Shown: piece by piece, positions 16,674-25,044 of the stretch
Layout: each line of letters begins with the position of its first letter
How positions within the stretch are numbered: the stretch's first letter is position 1
Assembly: GCA_041844915.1 (NCBI GenBank)
Contig: JBGZBY010000095.1
Coordinates: 1-34,903, forward strand
Direction: 5' to 3'
DNA length: 34,903 nt
DNA from: W11650 sp041844915
Lineage (GTDB): Bacteria > Bacillota > Clostridia > Lachnospirales > Vallitaleaceae
Made by a program: the position numbers and the translations under genes
Notes under the pieces: generated by a model
What the model was told of the DNA's origin: nothing
Seen by the model: the letters and a program-made list of their open reading frames with translations, nothing else
The model's database searches: none

Positions 16674-17216
16674 ATGAAAAGAGTTTATTTTAGCCTGGCA
16701 TTGCTGACCGGAGGAATGCTGTTGATTTTTGAATTTTTGCAAGGAGCTCTGGGAGCGAGCCGGATGGAGCTTTTGTTTGGAGTGCTGCTTTTGCTGGGAA
16801 TTGTAACGATGGCAGGAATCGACATTCAAAAATATGAGATTCCCAATTTTGTTCAGCTCTATTTTTTAATTCTGGGGATTTTGCGAGCATTGCTGGAGCG
16901 GCAGCATATAGGAGATCGCGTATTGGCGTTTTTTCTGATGGGAGGACTGCTGCTGGCGATTGCCATGTTGAGCGGCGGGATGCTGGGCGGCGGCGATATT
17001 AAGCTGATGGCGCTGGCGGGGCTGAGTCTGGGAACGCGCAATGTTTTTTTAGCATTGGCGCTTGGCTCGATTGTGGGCTCGATTGTAGGCATTGGATTGA
17101 TTCTGGCGGGAAAAATCAAACGAGATACCCCCTTGCCTTTTGGCGCTTTTTTAGGAGCTGGGATTTTTTTGGCTTATTTGTATGGCGACAGGCTTTGGCA
17201 GTGGTATTTCAATTAA
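16674..17216 (+). CDS. A24 family prepilin peptidase (short, TadV/CpaA type)
   Basis: 180 residues and almost wholly hydrophobic, with about six membrane helices. The two aspartates of the A24 aspartic peptidases are present: Asp50 in GIDIQKYEIPN and Asp108 in GGGDIKLM (GxGD motif). It lacks the N-terminal cysteine-containing methyltransferase domain of full PilD, as in CpaA/TadV and archaeal-type enzymes. It should cleave the leader of type IV pilin-like or Flp pilins at the membrane. No pilin, ATPase or secretin gene is in the window, so its substrates must be encoded elsewhere. The ATG at 16674 follows AAAGGAG by 7 nt; the much longer upstream frame is not supported. Confidence 0.85.
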   Translation: MKRVYFSLALLTGGMLLIFEFLQGALGASRMELLFGVLLLLGIVTMAGIDIQKYEIPNFVQLYFLILGILRALLERQHIGDRVLAFFLMGGLLLAIAMLSGGMLGGGDIKLMALAGLSLGTRNVFLALALGSIVGSIVGIGLILAGKIKRDTPLPFGAFLGAGIFLAYLYGDRLWQWYFN

Positions 17217-17394
17217 AAGAAGTTTTGGACTAAAGGGGCGCGGCAGAGAGTCAGGAAGCAGCAGGATTTTGAGCAAATACTCTGCTGCCGGAAGGATGTA
17301 TTTTCTGCTGGCAAAGACCCGATTGGAGAGTGGAGCTGTTTTTTTAAAATTCATTAAAATTTTTAAGAAAGAAATGCTTTCTGCCAGAAATCGC
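17217..17394. other. Gap with weak dyad
   Basis: A long imperfect hairpin (about 17235-17246 with 17279-17292) follows the peptidase stop without a T run. No gene is seen. Confidence 0.3.
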
Positions 17395-17423
17395 TTTCCA
17401 TTTTCCGGAAAATATGGTATACT
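17395..17423 (+). promoter_or_regulatory. Promoter of the tig-clpP-clpX-lon run
   Basis: TTTCCA (17395-17400), 17-bp spacer, TATACT (17418-17423), with a TG one base before the -10 (extended -10, TGGTATACT). Transcription would begin near 17430. No CtsR operator (tandem GGTCAAA) or CIRCE element is seen. Confidence 0.7.
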
Positions 17424-17429
17424 GTTGCA

Positions 17430-17661
17430 GATAAGAGCGTGAATGTTGGGGCAAAAGCCACCGGGCGATATTCGAGGATAACCGAAAGCCTTGAAAGCAA
17501 TTTTTTAATCAAAGCTTGGGGATTATCTGACAAAAGGGAAAAAAGGCGTTGCCAAAGCCGTAAAAAGCAAGGACGCTCTCGGTAAAAATGCCGGATTTAG
17601 GGGAAACAGGGATTTTCCCAAGACCTTGTTAAATCGAAAACGCAGAAAAAGGAGAATGGAA
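17430..17661 (+). promoter_or_regulatory. Long leader upstream of tig
   Basis: About 230 nt, with a hairpin GGGGAAA/TTTTCCC (17600-17606 with 17613-17619) some 40 nt before the start. No known riboswitch class is recognised. Confidence 0.35.
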
Positions 17662-18942
17662 ATGAGCGCAAGGATTGAACGATTAGAAAACAGTATGGTC
17701 AAAATTACTATGGAAGTAGACGCAGCTACCTTTAAAAAGGCGATTGAAACTGCGTATCAGAAGAATAGAGGCAAGATTAATCTTCCGGGCTTTCGCAAGG
17801 GAAAAGCACCGAGGAAACTGATCGAGCAGGCATATGGAGCGGAGGTTTTTTATGATGACGCTGCCAATGAGGTAATGCAGCCGGCATATGAAAAAGCGAT
17901 TGAGGAGTCGGGACTGGACATTGTTTCTCGTCCCTCGATTGATATTGTAAAGGCTAAGGAAGGCGAGGAATTCATCTTTACCGCAGAGGTTGCGATTAAA
18001 CCTGAGGTGAGCCTGAAGGATTACAAGGGCATTGAGATCGAAAAGGAAGAAATCAGTGTCAGCGAGGAAGAAATTGACAAGAAGCTTCAAGAGGTTAGAG
18101 AAAAGAATGCCAGAATCTTAGAGGTTACGGATCGTCCGGTGAAGGAGGGCGACACGGTTACGATTGACTATGCCGGCTCGGTAGACGGCGTGGCCTTCGA
18201 CGGCGGCACGGCGCAGGGTCATAAGCTGACCATCGGTTCCGGACAATTTATTCCGGGTTTTGAAGCACAGATTGTTGGAAAAAATATCGGAGAGGAATTT
18301 GACGTCAATGTGACCTTCCCGACGCCGTATCATTCCGAGGAGCTGGCAGGTAAGGATGCGGTCTTTGCAGTCAAGCTTCATGCCATCAGCGAAAAAGAGC
18401 TACCGGAGGCGGATGACGAGCTGGCGCAGGATGTGTCCGATTTTGATACACTGGCGGAATACAAAGAGGATATTAAAAAGCAGCTCCTGCATGAAAAGGA
18501 GCATAAGGCGGAGCACGAGCTGGAGCATAAGGTAATGGATGCCTTGGTGGAAAGGCTAGAGGTTGAATTGCCTGCGCCGATGGTGGATCTGGAAGTAGAA
18601 AATCAGATGTATAACATGGAAAATCGGATGCGCGCGCAAGGCTTTTCCTTGGAGCAATACATGCAGTTTACTGGTCAGAGTGTTACTTCCCTGCAAAACA
18701 GCCTGAAAGATTCGGCAGCTAAGACCATCAAGGGTCGGCTGGCATTGGAGGCGGTGGCGAAAGCCGAAAATATGGAAGTAACGGAAGAGGATTTGGAGAG
18801 AGAATATCAAAAAATGGCGGATATGTACAAAATGGAGCTGGAGAAGGTCAAGGAGCTCACCGCCGATGACGAATCCCTGAAAGAAAGCATTTTAAATCAA
18901 AAGGCCTTGGAGCTTGTAATTAAAGAAGTGAAGTATATCTAG
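17662..18942 (+). CDS. tig: Trigger factor (ribosome-bound chaperone and peptidyl-prolyl isomerase)
   Basis: 426 residues, the normal length. The N-terminal domain carries the ribosome-docking loop GFRKGKAPRKLIE (about 43-55). The FKBP-type isomerase domain covers about 160-245 (EGDTVTIDYAGSVDGVAFDGG, IPGFEAQIVG). The rest is the long helical C-terminal cradle. It binds nascent chains at the exit tunnel on ribosomal protein L23. Starts at 17626 and 17656 are possible, but AAGGAG lies 8-9 nt before 17662 and only 2-3 nt before 17656. It heads a run with clpP, clpX and lon, a common order in Clostridia and in proteobacteria. Confidence 0.97.
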   Translation: MSARIERLENSMVKITMEVDAATFKKAIETAYQKNRGKINLPGFRKGKAPRKLIEQAYGAEVFYDDAANEVMQPAYEKAIEESGLDIVSRPSIDIVKAKEGEEFIFTAEVAIKPEVSLKDYKGIEIEKEEISVSEEEIDKKLQEVREKNARILEVTDRPVKEGDTVTIDYAGSVDGVAFDGGTAQGHKLTIGSGQFIPGFEAQIVGKNIGEEFDVNVTFPTPYHSEELAGKDAVFAVKLHAISEKELPEADDELAQDVSDFDTLAEYKEDIKKQLLHEKEHKAEHELEHKVMDALVERLEVELPAPMVDLEVENQMYNMENRMRAQGFSLEQYMQFTGQSVTSLQNSLKDSAAKTIKGRLALEAVAKAENMEVTEEDLEREYQKMADMYKMELEKVKELTADDESLKESILNQKALELVIKEVKYI

Positions 18943-18970
18943 CGCCAAGGAAATAAACGAATCAGAAGGA

Positions 18971-19012
18971 GAAAGCGGCATATCCTTGCAGTCAAGGATA
19001 ATTGCCGCTTTC
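18971..19012 (+). promoter_or_regulatory. 18-bp hairpin between tig and clpP
   Basis: GAAAGCGGCATATCCTTG (18971-18988) pairs with 18993-19012, apart from a 2-nt bulge, over a 4-nt loop. No T run follows, so partial termination, pausing or RNase processing is more likely than full termination. Confidence 0.7.
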
Positions 19013-19046
19013 CGTAACATGGAAGACAGGGAAAAAGGAGGAGTCC

Positions 19047-19628
19047 ATGAGTTTAGTACCTTATGTTATCGAACAAACCGGACGCGGCGAGCGTTCGTAT
19101 GATATTTATTCGCGGCTGCTAAAGGAGAGAATTATTTTCTTGGGCGAGGAGGTCAATGATGTAACCGCCAGCTTAGTGGTGGCGCAGCTCCTGTTTTTGG
19201 AATCGGAGGATCCGGAAAAGGATATTCACCTGTATATCAATAGCCCGGGTGGAGTTATCACTGCTGGAATGGCGATTTATGACACCATGCAGTATATTAA
19301 GCCGGATGTTTCCACCATTTGCATCGGCATGGCTGCCAGCATGGGAGCCTTCTTGTTGGCGGGTGGAGCCAAGGGCAAGCGAATGATTCTGCCTAACGCC
19401 GAGGTGATGATTCATCAGCCCTCCGGTGGGTCGCAGGGGCAGGCCAGCGATATTAAGATTCAGGCGGATCGAATCATTGAAATGCGTCGCAGATTGAACC
19501 GGATTTTAAGCGAAAACACCGGTCAACCGATGGAGGTTGTAGAAAGAGATACCGAGCGCGATTATTTTATGAATGCCGAAGAAGCGATTAAATATGGCAT
19601 TGTCGATAAAATCATAGAAAAGAAATAA
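19047..19628 (+). CDS. clpP: ATP-dependent Clp protease proteolytic subunit
   Basis: 193 residues, typical. The catalytic Ser98 is in GMAASMGAFLL and His123 in VMIHQPSGG; the acidic residue of the triad falls in the ERDTERDYFM region. YINSPGG forms the substrate-groove strand. Fourteen copies form the barrel that degrades proteins fed by ClpX, encoded next. The N-terminal VPYVIEQTGRGERSYDIYSRLL is the usual axial-loop start. The ATG at 19047 follows AAGGAGG; the longer frame starting at 19002 would begin inside the preceding hairpin. Confidence 0.97.
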   Translation: MSLVPYVIEQTGRGERSYDIYSRLLKERIIFLGEEVNDVTASLVVAQLLFLESEDPEKDIHLYINSPGGVITAGMAIYDTMQYIKPDVSTICIGMAASMGAFLLAGGAKGKRMILPNAEVMIHQPSGGSQGQASDIKIQADRIIEMRRRLNRILSENTGQPMEVVERDTERDYFMNAEEAIKYGIVDKIIEKK

Positions 19629-19672
19629 TCGGTGCTTTCCCAAATCGTGTAAAATGGCGGGTTTGGCGGAGG

Positions 19673-19688
19673 GCGGTCGATAGACCGC
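19673..19688 (+). promoter_or_regulatory. Short hairpin between clpP and clpX
   Basis: GCGGTC (19673-19678), loop GATA, GACCGC (19683-19688). Perfect 6-bp G+C-rich stem, no T run. Confidence 0.5.
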
Positions 19689-19740
19689 TTATTCGCAAGA
19701 GTAAGAAAGCCGTTAAAAAAAGAAAAAAGAGGTGACGAAT

Positions 19741-21033
19741 TTGTCAAAGCAAACGGAAGAAAGAAGACAGCTTCGCTGTTCTTTTTGCAATAAAACACAG
19801 GATCAGGTAAGAAAGCTGATCGCCGGACCAAATGCGTATATTTGTGATGAATGCATCGAGCTGTGCAGCGATATGGTGACGGAGGAATTCGGCCGGGTGC
19901 AGGAAATTGATCTTGCCAATATGCCGAAGCCGCAGGAGATTAAGGATTTTCTTGATCGATATGTCGTTGGGCAGGATGAAGCCAAAAAAACGCTGGCGGT
20001 AGCGGTATACAATCACTACAAGAGAATCAATGCCGGAGCTGAGGACGACGTCGAGATTCAAAAGTCCAACATTCTCCTGCTGGGACCGACTGGATCAGGC
20101 AAGACACTGCTGGCGCAATCTTTGGCTAGGGTGCTCAATGTGCCTTTTGCCATTGCCGATGCCACCTCCCTGACGGAGGCGGGATATGTCGGCGAGGATG
20201 TTGAAAATATTTTGCTGCGGCTTCTTCAGGCGGCGGATTTTGATGTGGAGAAGGCGGAGCTGGGAATTATCTATATTGATGAGATTGATAAGATTACCAA
20301 AAAATCCGAAAATCCGTCGATTACCAGAGATGTCAGCGGAGAAGGTGTTCAGCAGGCGCTGCTGAAAATTTTGGAGGGAACGATCGCCAATGTGCCGCCG
20401 CAGGGCGGGCGCAAGCATCCGCATCAGGAATTTATTCAGGTCGATACCGCCAATATCCTGTTTATCATTGCCGGTGCGTTTGATGGGCTGGAAAAGGTGA
20501 TTGAAAAGAGAACCGGAAAAAAGGCGATGGGCTTTGGAGCAGAGGTCAAGAGCAAGCAGGATGAGTCCTTGGCGGATGTCTTAAAGAAGGTCAGTCCGGA
20601 GGATCTGATTCGCTATGGCTTGATTCCGGAGTTTGTCGGTCGGGTACCGGTGGTGGTCAGTCTGGACAATTTAGATGAGAAAGCGCTAATTCGGATTTTA
20701 ACAGAACCAAAAAATGCATTGGTAAAGCAATATCAAAGCCTTTTGGCGATTGACGAGGTGGAATTGGAATTTGAAGAGGAGGCTCTGCAAGCAATTGCCG
20801 GAAAAGCGATTCATGGAAAAACTGGAGCCAGAGGCCTGCGGGCAATCATTGAAAAGCTTATGCTGGATATCATGTATGAGATTCCCTCCGATCAGGAGAT
20901 CACCAAGGTGATTATTACCAAGGATGCCGTCGAAGGAGGAAAGCCGGAAGTTATCCGCAATGTTCAGGCGATAAAAAAACCGTCCTTTCCCAAAAAGAAA
21001 AAGCTTTTGAACTCGGATCCGGATCTTGCCTGA
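19741..21033 (+). CDS. clpX: ATP-dependent Clp protease ATP-binding subunit
   Basis: 430 residues with the start used here. The N-terminal zinc-binding domain has Cys13, Cys16, Cys35 and Cys38. Walker A is GPTGSGKT (115-122), Walker B is IIYIDEIDK and the pore loop is GYVGED. MGF (263-265, in KKAMGFGAEV) is the loop that docks into ClpP. The hexamer unfolds tagged proteins and passes them to ClpP, encoded just upstream. TTG at 19741 is preferred because AGAGGTGA lies at the right distance (about 6 nt). GTG at 19732 would place that site inside the coding sequence and has no other good ribosome-binding site. Confidence 0.96.
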   Translation: MSKQTEERRQLRCSFCNKTQDQVRKLIAGPNAYICDECIELCSDMVTEEFGRVQEIDLANMPKPQEIKDFLDRYVVGQDEAKKTLAVAVYNHYKRINAGAEDDVEIQKSNILLLGPTGSGKTLLAQSLARVLNVPFAIADATSLTEAGYVGEDVENILLRLLQAADFDVEKAELGIIYIDEIDKITKKSENPSITRDVSGEGVQQALLKILEGTIANVPPQGGRKHPHQEFIQVDTANILFIIAGAFDGLEKVIEKRTGKKAMGFGAEVKSKQDESLADVLKKVSPEDLIRYGLIPEFVGRVPVVVSLDNLDEKALIRILTEPKNALVKQYQSLLAIDEVELEFEEEALQAIAGKAIHGKTGARGLRAIIEKLMLDIMYEIPSDQEITKVIITKDAVEGGKPEVIRNVQAIKKPSFPKKKKLLNSDPDLA

Positions 21034-21059
21034 ACATTTTGAGATAACAATTGATTTTA

Positions 21060-21172
21060 CAGGAAATTTTCTGCCGGTGGGCGGAGAATTTCCTTTGCTG
21101 ATTTTTAAGCTGTGCCATATCAGGGCGTTTGTCGGCTTTGCCGGCAATCTTGCAGGAGCGATTGATATGGCA
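21060..21172 (+). promoter_or_regulatory. Structured gap between clpX and lon
   Basis: Two dyads occur in series. AGGAAATTTTC (about 21061-21071) pairs with GAGAATTTCCT (about 21084-21094) with one wobble. TGCCATATCA (21113-21122) pairs exactly with 21163-21172 and encloses a smaller GTCGGC/GCCGGC stem. There is no T run after either. Confidence 0.55.
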
Positions 21173-21208
21173 TAATTCATAATAGGAGCTGGAGGAAAAA
21201 GGAAGCGT

Positions 21209-23572
21209 ATGGAAACAAGAAAGGAAATGCCCTTATTGATTTTAAAGGGTATTGTTGTTTTACCCGGAAGCCTTGTACATATTGATGTCAAGCATGAATT
21301 TTCGGTAAATGCCGTGGAACAGGCCATGGCAGAGAATCAGCTGATTTTTGTGCTGGCACAGAAAAATTCATTGAAAAAAGCGCCGGATATCAATGACAAT
21401 GTATATTCGGTTGGTACGATTGCTCAAATCAAGCAAATTGTCAAGCTTCCCAGAAAAAATCTTTCGGTAGTAATAAAGGGGCTGTCAAGAGGACAGCTGC
21501 TTTCCAGTACAATGGCAGAGCAGTTTTATCAGGCTGAGGTTGAAGCTTTACAGGAAAAGCAAGCGGATATTACAAGCGAAAAGCGCGAGGCATATTTTCG
21601 ATATGTACGGGAAGCCGTGACAGAATATATTGAAGCAGCGGACAAAATAGACCCTAAAATGGTGGACAGAGTGATGGAGGCGGAAACGCTGAGCGATACG
21701 GCGGACAGCATTGCCGCTTATTTGCTGCGGCCGATGGAAAAAAAGCAGGAGATCTTGGAGGAGCTGGACGAGGAGGAGCGGCTGAAAAGAGTTGTTCAGA
21801 TTCTGCTGACGGAAACCGAGGTCATCAAGATGCAGCACAAGCTGAGAGAGGATGTTCGCAGTGCGCTGGATAAGAACCAAAGAGATTATGTGCTGCGGGA
21901 GCAGCTGCGCATTATTCAGGAGGAATTGGGCGAGGAGTCTGAGGACGAGCTGGAAGAATACCGCCAGCGAATCCGTAAGCTGAAATGCCCGCTGGAGGTC
22001 AAGGAAAAGCTTGGACTTGAGCTAAGACGGCTGGCCAAAATGCGCATGTCCTCACCGGAAGGAGCGGCTCTGCGCAATTATTTGGACGAGGTGCTGGAGT
22101 ATCCTTGGGGCAAGAAAACAAAAGAAGCAACGGATCTGAAAAAGGCGCAGGAGATATTAGATGCGGATCACTATGGGCTGGAGAAGGTCAAGGAACGGAT
22201 TTTGGAGCATTTGGCGGTGCGCCTGCGGACAAAGGACGCCAACAGCCCTATTATTTGCTTAGTCGGCCCGCCCGGAACCGGTAAGACCTCGGTGGTGCGC
22301 TCAATTGCCAAGGCGGTCAATCGGGAATATGTCCGAATTTCTCTGGGCGGAGTGCGGGATGAGGCCGAAATCCGGGGGCATCGAAAAACCTATATCGGCG
22401 CAATGCCCGGGCGAATTGTAGCGGCGATGAAGCAGGCGGGAACAACCAATCCTTTAATCTTATTGGACGAACTGGACAAGACAAGCTCTGATTTTCGTGG
22501 AAATCCTGCGGCGGCGCTGCTGGAGGTGCTGGACGGAGAGCAGAACAAAAGCTTTCGCGATCATTACCTAGAAATACCGATTGACTTGTCGGAGGTTTTG
22601 TTTATTGCAACGGCCAATACGCTTTCAACCATTCCCAGACCGCTTATGGACAGGCTGGAAATCATTGAAGTTAGCTCCTATTCGATGAATGAAAAATTCT
22701 ATATCGCCAAGCAATATCTGCTGGATAAGCAAAGAAAGAAAAGCGGTCTGACCGAAAAGGAATTGAGCGTTAGCGACAATGCGCTTCGGGCGGTGATTTC
22801 CGGTTATACCAGAGAAGCGGGTGTGCGGAATTTGGAGCGTCGGCTTGGCGATATCTGCCGCAAGGCGGCAAAGGAAAGCCTTTTGACCGGAAAGAAAAAA
22901 GCACTGGTCAAAGAAAACAACATGGAGCATTATCTGGGGATTCCCAGCTATCGCTATGACAAAATGGCGGAAAGTTCGCAGGTTGGCTTGGTTCGGGGCT
23001 TGGCTTGGACAGAGGCGGGCGGGGACACCTTATCTATTGAGGTGGCGGTCGTTGCCGGCAAGGGCGGCTTTAAGCTGACCGGACGCTTAGGCGAAGTAAT
23101 GAAGGAATCCGCCAATACAGCAATGAGCTATTTGCGCAGTATGACGGCGCATTATCAGTTACCGCAGGATTTTTACAAGACCAAGGATTTTCATATCCAT
23201 ATTCCGGAGGGAGCTGTGCCCAAGGACGGCCCGTCTGCCGGAATCACCATGGCGACGGCGATGCTTTCGGCGCTGACCGGCAGAGCGGTCAGAAACGATA
23301 TTGCCATGACTGGAGAGATTACTTTGCGCGGAAGGGTTTTGGCCATCGGCGGGATAAAGGAGAAGATTCTGGCGGCAAAGCGAGCTGGAATTCGCGAGAT
23401 TATCGTGCCTGCCGCCAATCAGGCGCAGGTTGGCGAGCTGGATAGTGAGATTTTAAAAAATTTGACAATTCACTATGTGGAAAATGCCGAGGAGGTCTTT
23501 ACTCTAGCCGTGCTGCCGCCTCAAAAAGCGAAGCGGGAGGCAAAGCCGGCGGGAAGAAAAGCAAAGGAGTAA
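21209..23572 (+). CDS. lon: ATP-dependent protease Lon (LonA type)
   Basis: 787 residues, normal for bacterial LonA. The N-terminal substrate domain (PLLILKGIVVLPGSLVHIDV) is followed by a coiled region and the AAA+ module: Walker A GPPGTGKT (353-360), Walker B LILLDELDKT. The C-terminal protease domain has Ser676 in PKDGPSAGIT and the lysine 43 residues later (Lys719) in GGIKEKILAAKRAG, the same spacing as in E. coli. It degrades damaged and regulatory proteins in the cytoplasm. The start follows GGAGG (about 14 nt) and AAAGGAAG (about 4 nt). It is the last gene of the proteostasis run. Confidence 0.97.
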   Translation: METRKEMPLLILKGIVVLPGSLVHIDVKHEFSVNAVEQAMAENQLIFVLAQKNSLKKAPDINDNVYSVGTIAQIKQIVKLPRKNLSVVIKGLSRGQLLSSTMAEQFYQAEVEALQEKQADITSEKREAYFRYVREAVTEYIEAADKIDPKMVDRVMEAETLSDTADSIAAYLLRPMEKKQEILEELDEEERLKRVVQILLTETEVIKMQHKLREDVRSALDKNQRDYVLREQLRIIQEELGEESEDELEEYRQRIRKLKCPLEVKEKLGLELRRLAKMRMSSPEGAALRNYLDEVLEYPWGKKTKEATDLKKAQEILDADHYGLEKVKERILEHLAVRLRTKDANSPIICLVGPPGTGKTSVVRSIAKAVNREYVRISLGGVRDEAEIRGHRKTYIGAMPGRIVAAMKQAGTTNPLILLDELDKTSSDFRGNPAAALLEVLDGEQNKSFRDHYLEIPIDLSEVLFIATANTLSTIPRPLMDRLEIIEVSSYSMNEKFYIAKQYLLDKQRKKSGLTEKELSVSDNALRAVISGYTREAGVRNLERRLGDICRKAAKESLLTGKKKALVKENNMEHYLGIPSYRYDKMAESSQVGLVRGLAWTEAGGDTLSIEVAVVAGKGGFKLTGRLGEVMKESANTAMSYLRSMTAHYQLPQDFYKTKDFHIHIPEGAVPKDGPSAGITMATAMLSALTGRAVRNDIAMTGEITLRGRVLAIGGIKEKILAAKRAGIREIIVPAANQAQVGELDSEILKNLTIHYVENAEEVFTLAVLPPQKAKREAKPAGRKAKE

Positions 23573-23712
23573 CAGAAACAGATATGTCGCTGCTATGAAA
23601 TCCTTGAAAACAGTGGATTTTAGCGATTAAACAGTGCAAAAAGCTCTTGCGTGATATTATTTTGATACTAAAAAGTTGAAAAAGTAGATTCCAAAGGGAG
23701 CTGTTGAATTAA

Positions 23713-24003
23713 GTGAGCCTGCGAGCGATACTTATTGACCGAAAGGCAATAAGGCAGGTAAAAAGTTTAGAAAGCCTTCCATCGTTTTGGTGGGAGGCTT
23801 TTGTGGAAATAGTGGCTGATATGAATTTTTCGAGGCGATTCCTCTCATATATTGCTAAACCCTATGCAACATTCAAAAGCCTTGATGGACAAACCGAGCT
23901 GGTTTGGAAAGTTGGCAGAAGTTTCTCTTTCAATTTCAAAATATTTGGTTTCATTACGCTCGGTGTTCATGTTAATATACAATCTGAAGAGAAAGTGCAT
24001 TAA
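23713..24003 (+). pseudogene. Short hypothetical ORF, possibly the truncated remnant of a longer gene
   Basis: 96 codons from a GTG preceded directly by an in-frame stop, with only a weak AGGGAG about 13 nt upstream. The predicted protein reads sensibly (ILIDRKAIRQVKSLESLP, FKSLDGQTELVWKVGRSF, NFKIFGFITLGVHVNIQ) but stops 13 bp before the end of the convergent methyltransferase gene. The abrupt end, higher A+T content and poor start suggest a 3'-truncated gene. A terminator-like hairpin lies inside it. I cannot name the family; it may also be non-coding. Confidence 0.35.
23771..23806 (+). terminator. Possible terminator after lon
   Basis: An 11-bp stem (23771-23781 with 23791-23801, one wobble) with a 9-nt loop is followed by a short T run (CTTTTG). 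It is the first terminator-like structure after lon, about 200 nt past the stop. It overlaps the doubtful ORF at 23713-24003. Just upstream, CTTATTG-A-CC/GG-CAATAAG around a GAAA loop (23730-23752) forms another good hairpin. Confidence 0.5.
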
Positions 24004-24016
24004 CACCCCAGTTTGT

Positions 24017-24604
24017 CTAAATTTTATCAACCACACCGGAAAGCACATAGCAGTCCGGACTGTCTGCCAGAATATCCAGCTTGAAATAAGGGGCGAAGGC
24101 TTGTGCTTCAATCGCTACAGGCTGTAGAATCCGCGACAAGGGCTGAACGGCTTGAGCATGGTGTCGGCTGTTGATAGTGTGCCGGCTGTGATCGTGAGCA
24201 ATGACGAAACGGCCGCCGGAAGCTAAGCTTTGACAAAGCTTAGCCGCCAGTTTTGCTGGTTCTGGGAAATGCGGATAGGCATTGAAGACAATGGCAAAGT
24301 CAAAATCCTTTTCCGTCAGCTCCAAGATATCCATACAGTGAAATTGCACCGGTAAGCCTGCTGCTTTGTGCTTAGCGCGCTCAATCATTTTTTCGGAAAG
24401 GTCGATCGCATGATAATCGGCAGGAGTATATTTCAGGATATGGGGAACCAGCACTCCCGTACCGCAGCCGACATCCAGTACTTTTTGCTTCGGCTTTAGT
24501 CCGGTCAGCTTTAAAATGGCGGTGATCATGGCATGATCGTTTTGAATGTGGCTATCCCAGCTTTCGGCTTTTTGATTAAAAAAATCTTTAATAAAAGAGG
24601 ACAT
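24017..24604 (-). CDS. Class I SAM-dependent methyltransferase
   Basis: 195 residues. Motif I VLDVGCGTGVLVPHIL binds S-adenosylmethionine; YHAIDLSEKMIERAK contains the acidic residue for the ribose. FDFAIVFNAYPHF is motif IV and LASGGRFVIAHDH is motif VI. This is the Methyltransf_11/25 type that usually acts on small molecules. The substrate cannot be told: the C-terminal half, rich in His and Gln, has no feature I recognise. It lies downstream of the ECF transporter gene on the same strand, separated by the repeat array, so it could be co-transcribed, and no good promoter of its own is seen. The ATG follows GGAAGGAAA. Confidence 0.88.
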   Translation of the reverse strand: MSSFIKDFFNQKAESWDSHIQNDHAMITAILKLTGLKPKQKVLDVGCGTGVLVPHILKYTPADYHAIDLSEKMIERAKHKAAGLPVQFHCMDILELTEKDFDFAIVFNAYPHFPEPAKLAAKLCQSLASGGRFVIAHDHSRHTINSRHHAQAVQPLSRILQPVAIEAQAFAPYFKLDILADSPDCYVLSGVVDKI

Positions 24605-24698
24605 ATCTTTCCTTCCTGATTCTTTTTTTCTGATGATTTGGGGTGTTTTTTATTTGCTGTCGTTTTTGACTTACCCATCTGTCAGAGGGAAGCCAACA

Positions 24699-25044
24699 CC
24701 TTTCGCAGGGCTGCGCTGCTTATTTGCGGCGTAGCTTTTGCTTTTCCGTGCTATGGTTAGCGAATGCCTTTTGACAAGACGGCGTGTTTGTTTGCAGTAT
24801 GGATTTTGCATTCCCTATTATACTTCGCGAATATTTTTCAGCAGGGCTGCGCCGCCTGTTTGCGGCGCAGTTTTTGTGTTCCCGCTCTATGGTTAGCGGT
24901 CGCCTTTTGGCAAAACTAAGTTGCATGGACTTTGTTTTTCCTATGCTATGATTAGCGAATGCCCTTTCGCAGGGCTGCGCCGCTTTCCAGCAGCGAAGAT
25001 TTCGATTTTCTCATTATCAGCTAGCGAACATTTTTCAGCAGGCC
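24699..25044. repeat. Degenerate tandem repeat array, about five units of 59-69 bp
   Basis: Units are at 24699-24766, 24767-24833, 24834-24902, 24903-24961, 24962-25030, and a partial unit at 25031-25044. Each unit runs from CCTTTCGCAGGGCTGCGC through a short G+C-rich dyad and T-rich stretch to CTATGGTTAGCGAATG. In the third unit the dyad is a perfect CTGCGCCGC/GCGGCGCAG hairpin followed by TTTTTG, a terminator on the plus strand. Units 2 and 4 are the most diverged. The array reaches the stop codon of the ECF gene. The only frame through it (24720-24926, minus) is made of repeat and is not a gene. Confidence 0.8.

Noticed and set aside
17424..17661. CtsR or HrcA operator upstream of the tig-clpP-clpX-lon run
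   Set aside because: No tandem GGTCAAA heptads or CIRCE-type inverted repeat are found in the promoter or leader.
23700..23806. Signal recognition particle RNA or another known structured RNA after lon
   Set aside because: The hairpin with a GAAA loop looked suggestive, but the conserved SRP RNA loop sequence is missing and no other family matched.
24720..24926. Minus-strand frame of 68 codons
   Set aside because: It is made of the tandem repeat array read in one frame.
24699..25044. CRISPR array or attachment site
   Set aside because: The repeats are contiguous and degenerate, with no spacers and no integrase nearby.
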